Shown here: piece by piece, positions 45,541 through 56,510 of the stretch
Layout: every line of letters begins with the position of its first letter
Position numbering within the stretch: position 1 is the first letter of the stretch
From: Ephemerocybe angulata
Taxonomy: Eukaryota > Basidiomycota > Agaricomycetes > Agaricales > Psathyrellaceae
Reading direction: 5' to 3'
Assembly: GCA_013368325.1 (NCBI GenBank)
Contig: JAACJK010000006.1
Coordinates: 248,001 to 312,000, forward strand
DNA: 64,000 bases
Made by a program: the position numbers and the translations under genes
Notes under the pieces: model-generated
The model's input: the letters and a program-made list of their open reading frames with translations, nothing else
Told to the model about the DNA's origin: nothing
Databases searched by the model: none

Positions 45541-48324
45541 ATGAATAGTCGCCTCGCGGCTCCGATGCCCAAGCCATATGATTTGGAGGATGACATGGAT
45601 ATCGACGTGCAGGTAATCAACGACGCTCGTGTGGTGCCGGGAGCGTACTTCCACTCAGACTTTCACCTCACCGATGCTGACCTGTCCACGCAGCTGACTG
45701 AGACCATCGACAAGTTCTCCTTGAACGAAGAGCAGACGCGGGCGTTTCGAATCGTAGCCAACCACTCCGTATCTCCGCGAGCCAACCAGCTCCTTATGTA
45801 TATAGCCGGAATGGGGGGAACTGGGAAAACCCAGGTCATCAACTCCCTGCGTAGCTGGTTTGACGTGAGGAACCAAGGCAATCGAATGGTAGTTACTGCT
45901 CCAACAGGCGCGGCGGCGTCCGTCGTACGTGGGTCGACGTATCATTCGTACCTCGGCGTAGTCACCGGAGATAGGCGCTCCTCTGCCCAGAGGGGAGGTA
46001 AGGCCCTAGACGAAGCACGTCTACGGTTCAGAGGAGTGGATTATGTCTTTTTGGATGAGATATCCATGGTGTCATGCCAGGATCTGTATCTCATAGATGC
46101 CAGGCTCAAGGATATCACGACGCTACATGAGCTTCCGTTCGGCGGAGTAAACTTGATCGTAGCCGGCGACTTCGCTCAGCTTCCACCCGCGAAGGGGCTG
46201 TCGTTGTATAGCGGGAACGTTTCTAAAGTTCAATTACCCCGCCAGGTGCAGAACGACCAGGATAACACGCTTGGGATGCTACTATGGAACATGTTCGTCA
46301 CGGTTGTCGTGTTGCGCCAAAACATGAGACAAACAGAGGAGGGCGACGCTGATGAGGATGCCCTGCGGACGTGTTTAGTGAATATGCGGTATAAGGAGTG
46401 TACGGAAGCGGACTTAGACTTTCTGCGCTCTAAGATCCCGAGCAACAACCCCTCCATAAGCCTTGGCGACCCGAAATGGCGCGACGTGTCCATAATCACG
46501 GCCTGGAATACACATAAAGATCAGATAAACGATATGAACGCCGTGCGGTTTGCCCACGAGAACAAGCAGCAGTTGTTCATGTTCTATGCCATTGACAGGC
46601 AAAGTATCGCGAGAGGGAACAGGGGGCGTCAAAAGGCTTCCACCGTGCCCACCAATCATAGGCTCAAGCTAACTGATGCCGTGCGGGAAGCACTGTGGAC
46701 GTCGCCGCCCTATACAAGTCAGCACATACCTGCGTGTCTGCCCATTTGCGTCGGCATGCCGGTCATGATCAGGAATAATGACGCCACGGAGCTATGCATA
46801 ACAAAAGGCCAAGAAGCTAAAGTCAGAGGATGGACTAGCCGGGAGATTCCTGGGTATCCTGGAAAGTTTTCGCTGGACGTTCTGTTCGTTGAGCTCGTCA
46901 ACCCTAAGGATCCGATTAAATTGCCGTACCTCGAAGAAAATGTCGTACCCCTCACGAAGATCTCGACTCCCATAACCGCAGTTTTGCCCAATGACGCTAA
47001 TATCAGCCTAAATCGGCAGCAGGTGCCCGTCGTACTCAACTTCGCGATGACCGATTATGCATCCCAGGGAAAGACCAGGGAGGTCAACGTAGTCGACCTC
47101 AAACGGTCTCGCAACCATCAAGCGATGTATACGGCGTTGTCCAGGGGCACGAAAGCGTCGGCGACCGCGATTCTGAGGGACTTCAACGAAGATAAGCTGG
47201 TAGGTGGAATATCTGGGCACCTCAGACAGGAGTTCAGGATGATCGATACGCTTGACGAAATCACAAAGCGTCGGTACAACCGCGAGATACCGGCCGACAT
47301 CGTTCAGCGCTTACGAGCGTCTACAATATTGGCGTACAAGTCTTGGTCTAGAAAACAGGGAACGACTAGGGAGAGCGACGCGTCAAAGAGAAATAATAAA
47401 CGAAAGGCAGACCAGCTCACTGCGTTGGAGAGCGCGAAGGTCAAGGTTGCCAAAGTAGACGCCGCCCCACCACAGGAAGTACGACCTGACAGCTACAGGG
47501 AAAAGTGGCTGGATAGCTGGGAGTGGGACTCAGTAAACTGGAGCTGCGCATACGATTCCTACCTGACTGTGCTGCGATATATCTGGTACACGCACAGTAG
47601 GGAGTTCATAGCGGAACTCACGGGGGTTAGTTGGTATGTCGGCTATGTTTTCGATATGTTCGGCGAGGTCGAAAAGGGCGCCGTTTCATTATCCCAGTGC
47701 AGGGATGGATTGCGGGAGAGGCTATGGGAGTTCAGCAGTGATAGTTTCCCGAGAGGGCGTGAAGGTACCGACCTATACTCCCTGGTTCAGCTTATCGGAG
47801 GATCGCAGCTTAGCAGCCCCTCCAACCTTACGCACCGATTTTGCATGGGATGTCATGCCAGGACGGCGGGTACTGGTACCTTTGAAGGAATAGGACGTTA
47901 TGTAGATATGAGATCTGATCTAGCAAGAGTCGTGCATGTGTCAACTTACCTGCGGTCGTTGGAGGCAGTTGCGGGTTCGTGCGGTGAATGCGACGGCGAC
48001 CTGCTGCTGGAGAATGAGTATCCAAGCTTGATGTGCGTCCAGCTGCCCTGTCTGCCGTTCGATACGGTGAAGAAGAGGCTGGTGGTCGACTGGAGCGTCG
48101 AACTGAATATAGCTCGCTATAGGCTCGCAGGCATTGTGTACTGGGGGGCTGATCATTTTGGGGCGAGAATAGTGGACGACTCCCTGCGCGTGTATAGATA
48201 TGATGGCATGCAGTCGAGAGGGAGTCTGGCGTTCGAGTTCTCATTGTCCAGTGGGGTGCATAGAAACACTTTATCTGTTATGGACCGGAAGGTGGCTTCA
48301 ATGGCGGTATATGCACGGATGTAG
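45541..48324 (+). mobile_element. Helitron Pif1-like helicase half with C-terminal protease-like domain
   Basis: A 927-codon frame. The helicase has FSLNEEQTRAFRIVANH, Walker A GMGGTGKTQVI (about residue 91), VVTAPTGAAA, Walker B VFLDEISM (about 172), NLIVAGDFAQLPP, LRQNMR and the SF1B terminus TDYASQGKT...YTALSRG (about 505-535), the Pif1/RecD2-like set used by Helitrons. Residues about 650-927 are extra: WDSVNWSCAYDSYLTVLRYI, then two CxxC pairs (FCMGCHAR, CGECDGD), then GIVYWGADHFGARIVDDSLR and VYRYDGM. A Cys within an N..SCAYDS turn and a late HF.AR.....YDG block resemble the Cys and His boxes of ubiquitin-type cysteine peptidases. A single-base shift at about 45480-45504 separates it from Rep. 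Confidence 0.8.
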
Positions 48325-48826
48325 AGTCTAGACCAGGTACAACAGGCGCCTGGGGTGGCTGTGTATATGTGTCTGTTTGATGTAGAGGTTAATAGCGTCG
48401 CAGGCCAAGCCCGCCGACCCTTGCCATCTTTGGCCCTCTTCCCGTGCAACCGATCTAGATTATCGCCAGCCTACTCGTTCCACTCAAGCTGGGCGACATT
48501 TCACCAGATAATCAACACTGGGGCTCTTATCTGCGTGCCCATGCTGGCCAACCGGATCTCGTCTAGCGTGCGTATGGTATTTGTGCCTGGTAAGGACATA
48601 ACGCCGCGACCCTGTCACCCTGTGACCCAAGACGCTCATAGTCTTGTGATACAGGTCGTACGGGTGCAGTCTCCCGACGCGCGTTGTGGTTTCGTCCCTG
48701 CATGCCCCAACCCCCCTCCCGGAGATGCAAAGCTATTCGGCTCGCAGGAACTAGTCGCGAAGCCCTGGGCGTAAGGTGTGTGCTCCTTCGCCCTCTCCCC
48801 CGATCCATCTTTCTTCCTCCCGCGCG
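48325..48826. other. Region 3' of helicase
   Basis: Might hold the Helitron 3' end (a CTRR end with an upstream hairpin is expected), but I cannot point to one. A 139-codon frame at 48355-48774 has no recognisable product. Confidence 0.35.
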
Positions 48827-49606
48827 ATGTATACTGAAGACGAAATCGCGTCGATCTCGTCTGGCCTGGATGAGGCCCAGCAGGTTCGTCCCTAGGTCGT
48901 GCGCTTGCGGATGCCATCAACTTCAACTTACCTACCCCGGTGCAACCAGGATGGGTTGTTCAGGACTGTGAAGGCCTGTATACTGGGGGCTCGCAGCGGT
49001 AGCCTCCAGATTGTATCCGTCGCCGTACATCCAGGGTTCGAGTCCCTGACAAGACCGATCGATTTGTACGTGGAGCGCTATCTGTGTCCGAATACCACGT
49101 CCATACCGCCCACTCTGCGCAATCTGAATGGAGGCGGACATTGTATCAAGCGCTATCCCTCCTGTGCCCCCCGCCCACAGCGCTATACATGGTCCGTCTT
49201 CAGAGCGAGTACGAAGGTTGTAATCGGTTTTTGAGCGGAAGTCGGGTATAACGGCTTGCTAATTCAAATCTCTCGCAGGGTCGCGGACAGTCTGACCATC
49301 CACGCAACGAGCTCTATTCGTTAATCAAGGCAAGGGCTGGCGAAGGTGTGCGCACGGTTTGGGGCAACATCCTCGTCGTGAAGGCCGATAAGGAGGGTAA
49401 GGTGTGCGATGTCGTCAGGGAGGATATCTACTTCGTGGAGACCCTAGTGTATAGGTAAGCTTCCTTTACTTTAAAGCAGTTTGGAGTGATTTACAGTTTA
49501 CTGTAGCTTCATCGAAGATCAGAGGTTGTACGATAAACCAAAGGGCATCAATCCATTAGTCAGTCCTGATAGCGTCGGAAGCGGCTGGGGGTCGCTTTGG
49601 GAGTAG
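48827..49606 (+). CDS. Hypothetical protein next to Helitron (about 191 aa, splice uncertain)
   Basis: Exons 48827-48883, 48950-49191, 49278-49454 and 49507-49606. The start MYTEDEIASISSGLDEAQQ is joined to DGLFRTVKACILGARSGSLQ, and exon 3 gives TVWGNILVVKADKEGKVCDV and YFVETLVY, ending SVGSGWGSLWE. Exon 2 to exon 3 stays in frame only with the poor donor TG/GTCCGT at 49192. The better donors (49209, 49217) break frame. So either splicing is unusual or a small indel is present. I recall similar proteins with an ILV.K.D..G.V.DV...... FVE.L.. block near agaric Helitrons. Function unknown. Confidence 0.5.
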
Positions 49607-49643
49607 CGTACCACGCGTTGTCCTTTCCATACCGCCTACCATC

Positions 49644-50636
49644 ATGTTATCTGCTACGTCTACGACTGTCTTGCCATCCGCTGCACCTACTTTACCAGCC
49701 GATGTTCGTCTCGAGATCGTTACCCACCTGCCGACCAACCGCCTCCATGAGGCCCTCCAATGGTGCGAAGACGGTCGGCACGTCATCGAGGAGGAGTTGC
49801 GCCGCCGGGTGTTTGACGCGCTCGCTGGCTTCATCCCGCTCAAGAGATGCGAGGAGTTCTTCGATCGCTTGCACGAATGCGAGGGAGCTATAATCGGATC
49901 CGTTGTGCGCGCTGTGCTACTCGTGAACTCGAGTGTGCAGCCTTCCCGACCCCCCGCGAATCTCGACGTAGTCACTAGACTATGCCTGGACGACCCTATG
50001 CGCACGTTCTTTCACGAGCTGGGTTACGATTCCACGGTGCTGCACCCGAGGGACAGAGAAAGAGGATATGTGGACCTCATCGAGAGGTTTGAGATGGTGG
50101 TCGATGGCAAGGTAAGCCCGCCGGTGCTTGTACCTACATGGTCTTGACGTTATTCATTGTCCTAGTTCCGGACAATTATGCTATACGCAAGCAACACGCG
50201 AGCCATAAGCGTCGTTCTCGGAACCCCCTTCACGGCGCAGATGAACGCTATCATCCCTGGAAGCGTCATCGTGTTCTATCCGCGCCTGACATTCGCCAAC
50301 GACAGTCTCGCGGTCGAAGGCGTAGAAGGCGGGGAGCGAACGGACAATCTCACCTTCGCGGTGTCAGATACCAACGCGGGGTGGACGAAACCGTGCGGGA
50401 TATACTGCCCAACGATCTGGAGGAAGAGCGTCGAAGACAGAGGTGCCGCATCGTATTCGTGGTCCTACTTGCATCCCGATGCGCCAAAGCCATCGTACTG
50501 GGTCAAACACCCCCACCCTGTCGAAGCGTTCTGTTCCTCAGAGGCTTTGACGTGGAGGGTGCATAGCCGCTGTCATAACAGCGCTTGTCCTAACATGCAG
50601 CTGTACAACGCTCGCCTTCGTTATCTTAATCCTTAG
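49644..50636 (+). CDS. Hypothetical protein, WTxPCG-type C-terminal domain, copy 1 (312 aa)
   Basis: Exons 49644-50111 and 50166-50636 (54-nt intron, phase 0). After PTLPADVRLEIVTHLPTNRL (F-box-like or helical start) come FFHELGYDSTVLHPRDRERG, YVDLIERFEMVVDGK and, in exon 2, IMLYASNTRAISVVLG and IVFYPRLTF. The C-terminal domain reads DTNAGWTKPCGIYCPTIWRK, RGAASYSW and RVHSRCHNSACPNM. Paired Cys/His residues could bind zinc. The minus-strand gene at 51185-52447 has the same C-terminal domain, so the two are inverted paralogues. I know the family only as hypothetical agaric proteins. Confidence 0.7.
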
Positions 50637-51184
50637 CCGGTCCACGCAGACTATTCGCAAATATATCTTGTATTCAAATCTAAAACGGGTGAATTAAATG
50701 GGAACATAACGAAACGCAGGTATAAGGGCTCTAAAAGCATATGGGGGCGCATATCGATACATTCGTCGTGAATTTATGGGTAGAAAGGTAAGAAAGTCAA
50801 CTAAAGGTGATGAAAAGTAAACGCAGGCATAACGGCACCGAAGGCATACGACGATGCACATATCTACGGTCGTAGCAAACATATGGGTTTAAAGGGATGA
50901 AGGGAGTGTGCACGTCCGCCGCGCAGAGACGAAAGTAAAAGGTAAAGACAGGACTGAAGGGATCGGCAGGAGAGATAGTCTAGTATGCTGACGTCTCCGC
51001 TAATTAAGTACTATGGATGATCGTGATCGCAACAAGGAGAATGTCACCACGAGCTGAATAGCGTAATGTGCGTAATTAAGTTGCAAGTGGCTGTCGCGTA
51101 GATGTCGTCAACGAGCACGATGGACAGATCGGCACCTGAAACGTCGAGATGTGGTTGTGGGCGGGTGTGTGAAATAGATGCAGT
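50637..51184. other. Intergenic, convergent, with an imperfect 100-nt repeat
   Basis: Two related stretches (about 50702-50795 and 50812-50905) share ACGCAGG.ATAA.GGC, AAGGCATA.G and ACATATGGGTTTA-like words. No gene. Confidence 0.4.
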
Positions 51185-52447
51185 TCAAAAGACACGGGTC
51201 GTGGGGGGAATGAAGCGGCTGCACTTGGGGTTGGAACAGCGCTTGGCGAAGCGCCACTGCAGGACAGATTGGGCGAGAAGAGAATCGGTGAACTGGTAGC
51301 GAGAGCTGGGGATGGTGAAGTTCGGGTTCCAATAGAAGGATGCAATGCCCTGGTCGCCAACGGTTCTGCGAACTAGGGATGGACAGTGAACGCCGCACGG
51401 ACCAGTCCAACGCGAATTGGTCGTTTCGAGGACGTAGGATGCCCTAGTACGGCGGGGAGCGACGGCATTTGTAATGTCGGTCCGCAACGCGCTTCGGTTG
51501 GTGATGAGGGTAGGATAGACGGCGTAAACACGCGTCGATGTGATAAGGTTGGTTTGGCAGGTTAAAGTGGAGGCGAGCGTGACTTGCAAGACGTTCCCGA
51601 CACTCTCGCTAATCGTCAGTTTGGCCGCCTGCAATACTAAGTCAGTCGATATTGAAACGTTCCTATGACTGTAGACACGCACCTTAATTGTGTCCTTTGC
51701 GTCCCTGGAGCCACTGGTGAAGCTAAGTACGGATGATTGGTACGCGCGGGCGGGCTTCGTCTTGGTCCAGTAATCGTATTGATGCTTTGTGAACGATTCG
51801 ATGACGGCCTTAGACTTGCCCCTAGGCGCGATGATGTTGAGATCGGCTGAACGCAGGTAACGCTCGTCGTTGTACTCGATCGCGTCCTGGACCATGGCAG
51901 AGTTCGACGACAACACGCGACGGGCAACAGATCCCGCTATACCTGCACCAGTCTCGTCCAACATCACCATGAAGCTGGAGAAGTCCGGTCCCGGAACGAA
52001 AGGGCGTATGGTGTTGCGGATCACTTCCTTCGCCGCCATCTGAGCTGCGTGTCGTCCGTAGAAACTGGTGCGGGACACGTTCTGGATGACATGCCAGTCG
52101 CAGTACGCAAGAATCATAGCGATGAGCTCCGGGGTACGGAAGACCTCCTCGGCTCCACTGAACCGGTATGGGCCTGCGCGGTTCGCTATCTTGACGCTGA
52201 ACATGGGTGTGAGATAGTCTTCAAGGGGGAACGCGGGATATCGCGACTTCTTCACTGAGAGGCGCGCAGACGATCTCGTGGGCGTCTTGGGTGACAGCAC
52301 GCGCGTCCCTGATGGAGTGCGAGGTGGCTTGGTGGGGGTGCTGAGCCTCCATGGGGTGCCGCGAGCGACGGGAGAAGGCGGCGGAGAGTACGATTCGTCT
52401 GTGTCGGATACGACCGGGGAAACGAAGGGAGAGAGTAGAGGGTTCAT
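51185..52447 (-). CDS. Hypothetical protein, WTxPCG-type C-terminal domain, copy 2 (402 aa)
   Basis: Exons 52447-51683 and 51628-51185; the 54-nt intron keeps frame, so an unspliced read-through is also open. The N-terminal 80 residues are Ser/Pro/Thr-rich and basic. AEEVFRTPELIAMILAYCDW followed by HVIQNVSRTSFYGR looks like an F-box. The C-terminal domain reads ETTNSRWTGPCGVHCPSLVR, GIASFYWN and RFAKRCSNPKCSRF, matching copy 1 in order and spacing. If the F-box is real, the C-terminal domain would be a substrate-binding module (inference). Confidence 0.7.
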   Translation of the reverse strand: MNPLLSPFVSPVVSDTDESYSPPPSPVARGTPWRLSTPTKPPRTPSGTRVLSPKTPTRSSARLSVKKSRYPAFPLEDYLTPMFSVKIANRAGPYRFSGAEEVFRTPELIAMILAYCDWHVIQNVSRTSFYGRHAAQMAAKEVIRNTIRPFVPGPDFSSFMVMLDETGAGIAGSVARRVLSSNSAMVQDAIEYNDERYLRSADLNIIAPRGKSKAVIESFTKHQYDYWTKTKPARAYQSSVLSFTSGSRDAKDTIKVRVYSHRNVSISTDLVLQAAKLTISESVGNVLQVTLASTLTCQTNLITSTRVYAVYPTLITNRSALRTDITNAVAPRRTRASYVLETTNSRWTGPCGVHCPSLVRRTVGDQGIASFYWNPNFTIPSSRYQFTDSLLAQSVLQWRFAKRCSNPKCSRFIPPTTRVF

Positions 52448-52703
52448 AAATTATTCAAAGGAGTGTGATGGTTAAACGAGTGTGGTGTTAGGTGAGGGTG
52501 TATGGCAAGGAAAATTGGGGGGAACGTCGTCGATACACTACTAAGCGGTTTTAAAGGAGGAAAATCTACGATAGACCCCCACTCCAACGAGCCCATGCGG
52601 CCTCACGTTTGAGAGGCGAGCTCGGCGGCCAAGGATGCGGACATAAACATAATCTGCCGATATCGGGTCCTGAGGACCCTGGAACGAGATCAGACACACC
52701 GCA

Positions 52704-53427
52704 TTATCTGATGCAGCACAGCCGAAACACGCACTCGACAAGCATGGTTTCAATGAGCACCATGTCGGCCTCGCATACGGGCTGAACCACCCCCATGTGG
52801 TTGCTCTTCGCTACGAGCACGGACCCCAGTATGTGCAGGAGGGAAGCTCCGTGGAGCTTCTGGATAAGCTGGTTCTCGGCGTCGTGGGGCTATAACGAAG
52901 TCGTCCATTAGTACTTTGGCGGAATAGTATCTAGATCTTGACCTCACGTTGCTGGACGTAAATATGGTGAACCGCCATGGGCCCTCGACCACGCTATGAA
53001 CGGGGTAGCGATCGACCTCTATCATATAGTGGTCGAGGTTGAAAACCAACGATGAGCGAGGCAGCAACGCGTTCACGTATGAGCGGAAGAATATATCCAT
53101 GCCCCGACCCGCGTCGATGGAGGTACACTGAACGGCTACCGGAACGATGAAAGGCTTCGAGCACCTGGAACCGAAGAATGCGCACTTCACGAGTGGCCAG
53201 CGCTGGTCCTGTTGGTCAATCCACTTTGGTAAGCACGAGAACTCGGAGTGGATTGACGTCCTACGCACCCTTCCAACTGCTCTTGCAGCCGCCACGCGTA
53301 GCTCGACGTCTCTGTCGAACACCTTGTACGGAGCGACCATGACAGCGAGGGTGCGAACTGGGGTCGGTGATAGATAAGTATAAGCCAAAGAGGGTCGACG
53401 CACCGCCGCCCTGTTTGGGTCGATCAT
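52704..53427 (-). pseudogene. Hypothetical protein with single-base frameshift (240 aa if corrected)
   Basis: The frame from 53427 reads MIDPNRAAVRRPSLAYTYLS, then SLVFNLDHYMIEVDRYPVHS, GPWRFTIFTSSNVRS and YYSAKVLMDDFVIA. Sense then continues only one frame over (PHDAENQLIQKLHGASLLHI, LGSVLVAKSNHMGVVQPV) to a stop at 52704. The switch falls in a four-base homopolymer (GGGG on plus strand, 52886-52889). Removing one base makes the whole length divisible by three. No family function is known to me. It diverges from the 54232 gene across 0.8 kb. Confidence 0.6.
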
Positions 53428-54231
53428 TGTGATCTGATATCATTGATCCCCCACGCTCAGGCAGGCCGGCCTAGCGCCCTTCTCCCACTGCAATGGCACC
53501 TCCACCGGGAGCGTCCACTGCGGACTGCGTTCAGGTAGGACGTCTATTAAATAAACAGCTGCGGCTAACCAGCATCCAACACGACCTACAGTATCGGTGG
53601 AGTTGCCGCGCACTTGCGGTCCCACCCATGTCAGGGGGGTATCTGCGAAGATGTTCCAACAGCTGGACTCCACGTACAGCGGCGCCTCTGACTTCCGCGA
53701 ATATAGATGGTCGGACTAAATACTAAATGTAACGTTACTCAGGGCGTCAGAGAAAAATAAGCCCTGTACAGGTGCCGAACCAACTTCCAGCACGATTTGA
53801 TGCAGTCCGACACAATAGGCCCGTCTCCATGGTCCATTCGCGTCGCAGGGCATACGAAAGGCGGTATATGCTTCACATACCTGCGCCTCCCTTTGAGGTT
53901 TACACCCACTGCGCCTTCCACTATTACTGAACCCATGTCGGCTGCCCATAGCCCGCAGACAGACGGCGCCATGCAAAGAATATTTATTCTCCCTCGTCGA
54001 CGGCATACAGACAGAAAGAGATCCGCCATCCCGGTCGTCCTCGTGTCAGTTAGCGTAAATGTTAGTAGGTTAATATGTAACAGACTATAATTTCGCCTGA
54101 TTTCTAGAGACTTAAAAGGCATTTGTTTGGTCATGCAATCCTGTGGGTACGCCACGGCCCCATATGATACCGTGGCCAAGGATCCCCCGTCGGTCGCTTG
54201 CCCTTGTGTTCTTGCCCTAATATCCGCCGCA
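53428..54231. other. Intergenic, no supported gene
   Basis: Overlapping open frames exist on both strands (for example 53739-54242 minus, 167 codons), but none shows a family pattern or splice-coherent extension. It may hold a decayed gene. Confidence 0.4.
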
Positions 54232-54943
54232 ATGTCCAGCACCTACCTGCTCGCCCTAGCAAGTCGTCGCCGCCTTTCTACGGTACGATACCTTCTATAT
54301 TACCTTTCTCCAGCCCATCATGGTTCCTTTCTTGACGACGTCGCCAGGACCCAATCGACTACCTCGAGCAGCTACCAATGGCGCACATTAACGCTCTGCT
54401 GCTCATACTCCACCGGAGAAACACGGCCATACTGGCGAAGGCATCCGACCTTCACGAAGAGGCCGCAGAAGAAGAGCGCCGCGCCGAACTCGACCTGCTG
54501 GCTAGGATGTCGCGCGCGTTGCTAGCTTCGCAGCTGCTCGAGGGAAGCCACGACGGCGCCTTCCAAAAGGTGCAGGAGAAGAGCGAAAAGGCGGAGATGA
54601 AATATTGCCTAGCGCTGCGTCGCTGGAGGGATTCCCGGAGAATGGTGGCGGATGCACGGGCGGATATGTGTGCCATGGGTGAGCGGGAGATGGAGGACGC
54701 CTTTTACTCGCGGGTCCTCAGCATAGGTGCGTCTCAATCATTCAATTATATCGGTCTTATTTAACCGCAGATTATTGTTACGATTCAGAACGGGAGTTCG
54801 GTATCCTATACCGTGAAGCTGACGAAGTAACGGGGCCAGGGCCATCTTTGGACGATGCGGAGGACGATTTCTGGACCGCCAGATCCGACGACGGCGACGA
54901 AGAATTAGGGCCTGAAGACGCCAGTGTAGGCAGCGACGCATAG
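54232..54943 (+). CDS. Hypothetical coiled-coil protein (200 aa)
   Basis: Exons 54232-54282, 54348-54726 and 54771-54943; introns 65 and 44 nt, phases join. It starts MSSTYLLALASRRRLST and splices to DPIDYLEQLPMAHINALLLI. A long charged helix (ASDLHEEAAEEERRAELDLL, then QKVQEKSEKAEMKYCLALRR) is a likely coiled coil. The C-terminus is acidic (DDAEDDFWTARSDDGDEELG). No family with known function recognised. Confidence 0.65.
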
Positions 54944-55479
54944 GCACCCCGCCTGCCACCCGATCTGGCCCCCTTCTCTCGAAGATATATGCTTTGATAT
55001 GCCAGTGTACTTACCTTCCATGCCGGTCGTCAACCCTAGCCTCCCACTGCCCAGCAATGCATCTATAATTTTAGGCTACACATACTATATCCTACAGTTC
55101 ATATAACTTCTCAATTCCACGTAACCCTCCCCTTGTTCTGAGAATCCGGCTGAAAGGCTGCACCAGCGTCGCCGTCCATGTCCACCGACATTCCGACGGA
55201 TAAAATAAAATCAGTCTTCTTCGATGGCAGGGTATATGCCACAGGGTCCTGTCAGAAAATGGGGTCGGAGCCAACCCACCGGTATGTGATGGTTAGACTA
55301 AAATCAGAATCCTTCGTGCCCCAACTACACGGTCGGATCGGCTGCGGTCGCAGGACTGTGGCCATATAAAGCGCCCCGACATCGGCTGACCATCCCCATC
55401 ATCTCTCCTATCTGCCCAGCTCATACCTGCGTCCCCCGCTCACTTTCGACTAAACGGCCTCGCCCACTGTCCTTACAAT
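54944..55479. other. Intergenic
   Basis: Holds the promoter of the 55480 gene. A 63-codon frame at 55178-55369 (MSTDIPTDKIKSVFFDG) is too short to support. Confidence 0.4.
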
Positions 55480-56087
55480 ATGCACGCTCGGACTTCCCGC
55501 GCTCATATGCACGCTCGTACTGCCCGCGCTCACTCTATAGTAAGTCGCGCGTACAAGGCGTCGCAGTAACCTATCTGACCGTGCTCGAAGTATGAGCAGA
55601 CGCCAGGTGACTACTACAAGTCCATGGAGCCGGAAGACCTACTAGCCCACACCAAACGGGTGTACAACGCCCTTCGAGACCAGTACCTACACTCTCGAGA
55701 GGTTTGGAGGTCGACGAACCCGGCGTACGAGGACGTCATGATCCGCCGTTGGCCCCAGACTCTTGCTATTGCCGCTGCGGAGGCCGGCATGGGACACGGA
55801 TTCATGAACACGAAGGACGCGGAGGCGGTCAGCAAGCACTTCATGTCCATGATGTATTTGCACAACTCGAATGTCGCATTCGAGGTGATTATCATGACGG
55901 TATATCGTGTCGCCACCCATCTGAGAGGCCTGCGATGGGAGGAAGGCGCCAGGGAGTTGGAGAACATGGTGAGTCGCGTTTATGTACGCTACACAACGAT
56001 CGCATGGCACTTACGCAGGCGTTAGGCGGACAACGGAGGACATGGCCTCTCGGGAGGGGCATATATCATTCGATAGTCTGTGTATAA
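55480..56087 (+). CDS. Hypothetical helical protein (168 aa)
   Basis: Exons 55480-55539, 55591-55968 and 56019-56087; introns 51 and 50 nt, all phase 0. The first exon encodes a short direct repeat (MHARTSRAH, MHARTARAH). The body reads YEQTPGDYYKSMEPEDLLAH, VYNALRDQYLHSREVWRS, RRWPQTLAIAAAEAGMGHGF and VAFEVIIMTVYRVATHLRGL, mostly helical. No motif or family function recognised. Last gene of the run that follows the Helitron. Confidence 0.6.
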
Positions 56088-56510
56088 AGTCTCTAATCTA
56101 ATCCGTAATACCGATTTGCTCCACGTTCTCAACTCGTCCTGCGTAACCCCTTGATGTTTCTCATCGCGACACTACCTGGTAAAAGATGGTCTCAAAGAGA
56201 GATGGCCTCCCAGCGCTGTGGACTCCTTTGTGTAACGTACGGACTTTAGGTACTAATGTGGGGCTTTAGTATGTGGCCAGAACTGCCATCACCGGTTTCT
56301 CAGGCTTGCCATTGTGCTAGCCTAATTCGGATATCATTGTATGAGGTCATCGATATCGCGTAATGTATTCCAGGCTTTGGCTCACCAGGCTTGCGAAATA
56401 CAATGGAGGCAAAATGCCTCGGAATCACTGCCGTGCGACGCATCGGCCATCTGCCCACAGGTCAATTGTGTTACACCTTACAACGCACAGACATTCGATG
56501 CGCCGTACAT
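56088..56510. other. Intergenic, convergent 3' ends
   Basis: Between the 55480 gene and the esterase stop. Nothing seen. Confidence 0.5.

Noticed and set aside
48980..49060. Possible tRNA: GGTTCGAGTCC B-box at about 49037
   Set aside because: No acceptor-stem or anticodon arm could be folded around it, and it lies inside a coding exon (HPGFESLTR).
53739..54242. 167-codon minus-strand frame (MLDIAADIRARTQGQATDGG)
   Set aside because: It has no recognisable motif, overlaps the start of the better supported spliced gene at 54232, and has no splice-coherent extension.
55178..55369. 63-codon frame starting MSTDIPTDKIKSVFF
   Set aside because: Too short and without homology cues or splice partners to call a gene.
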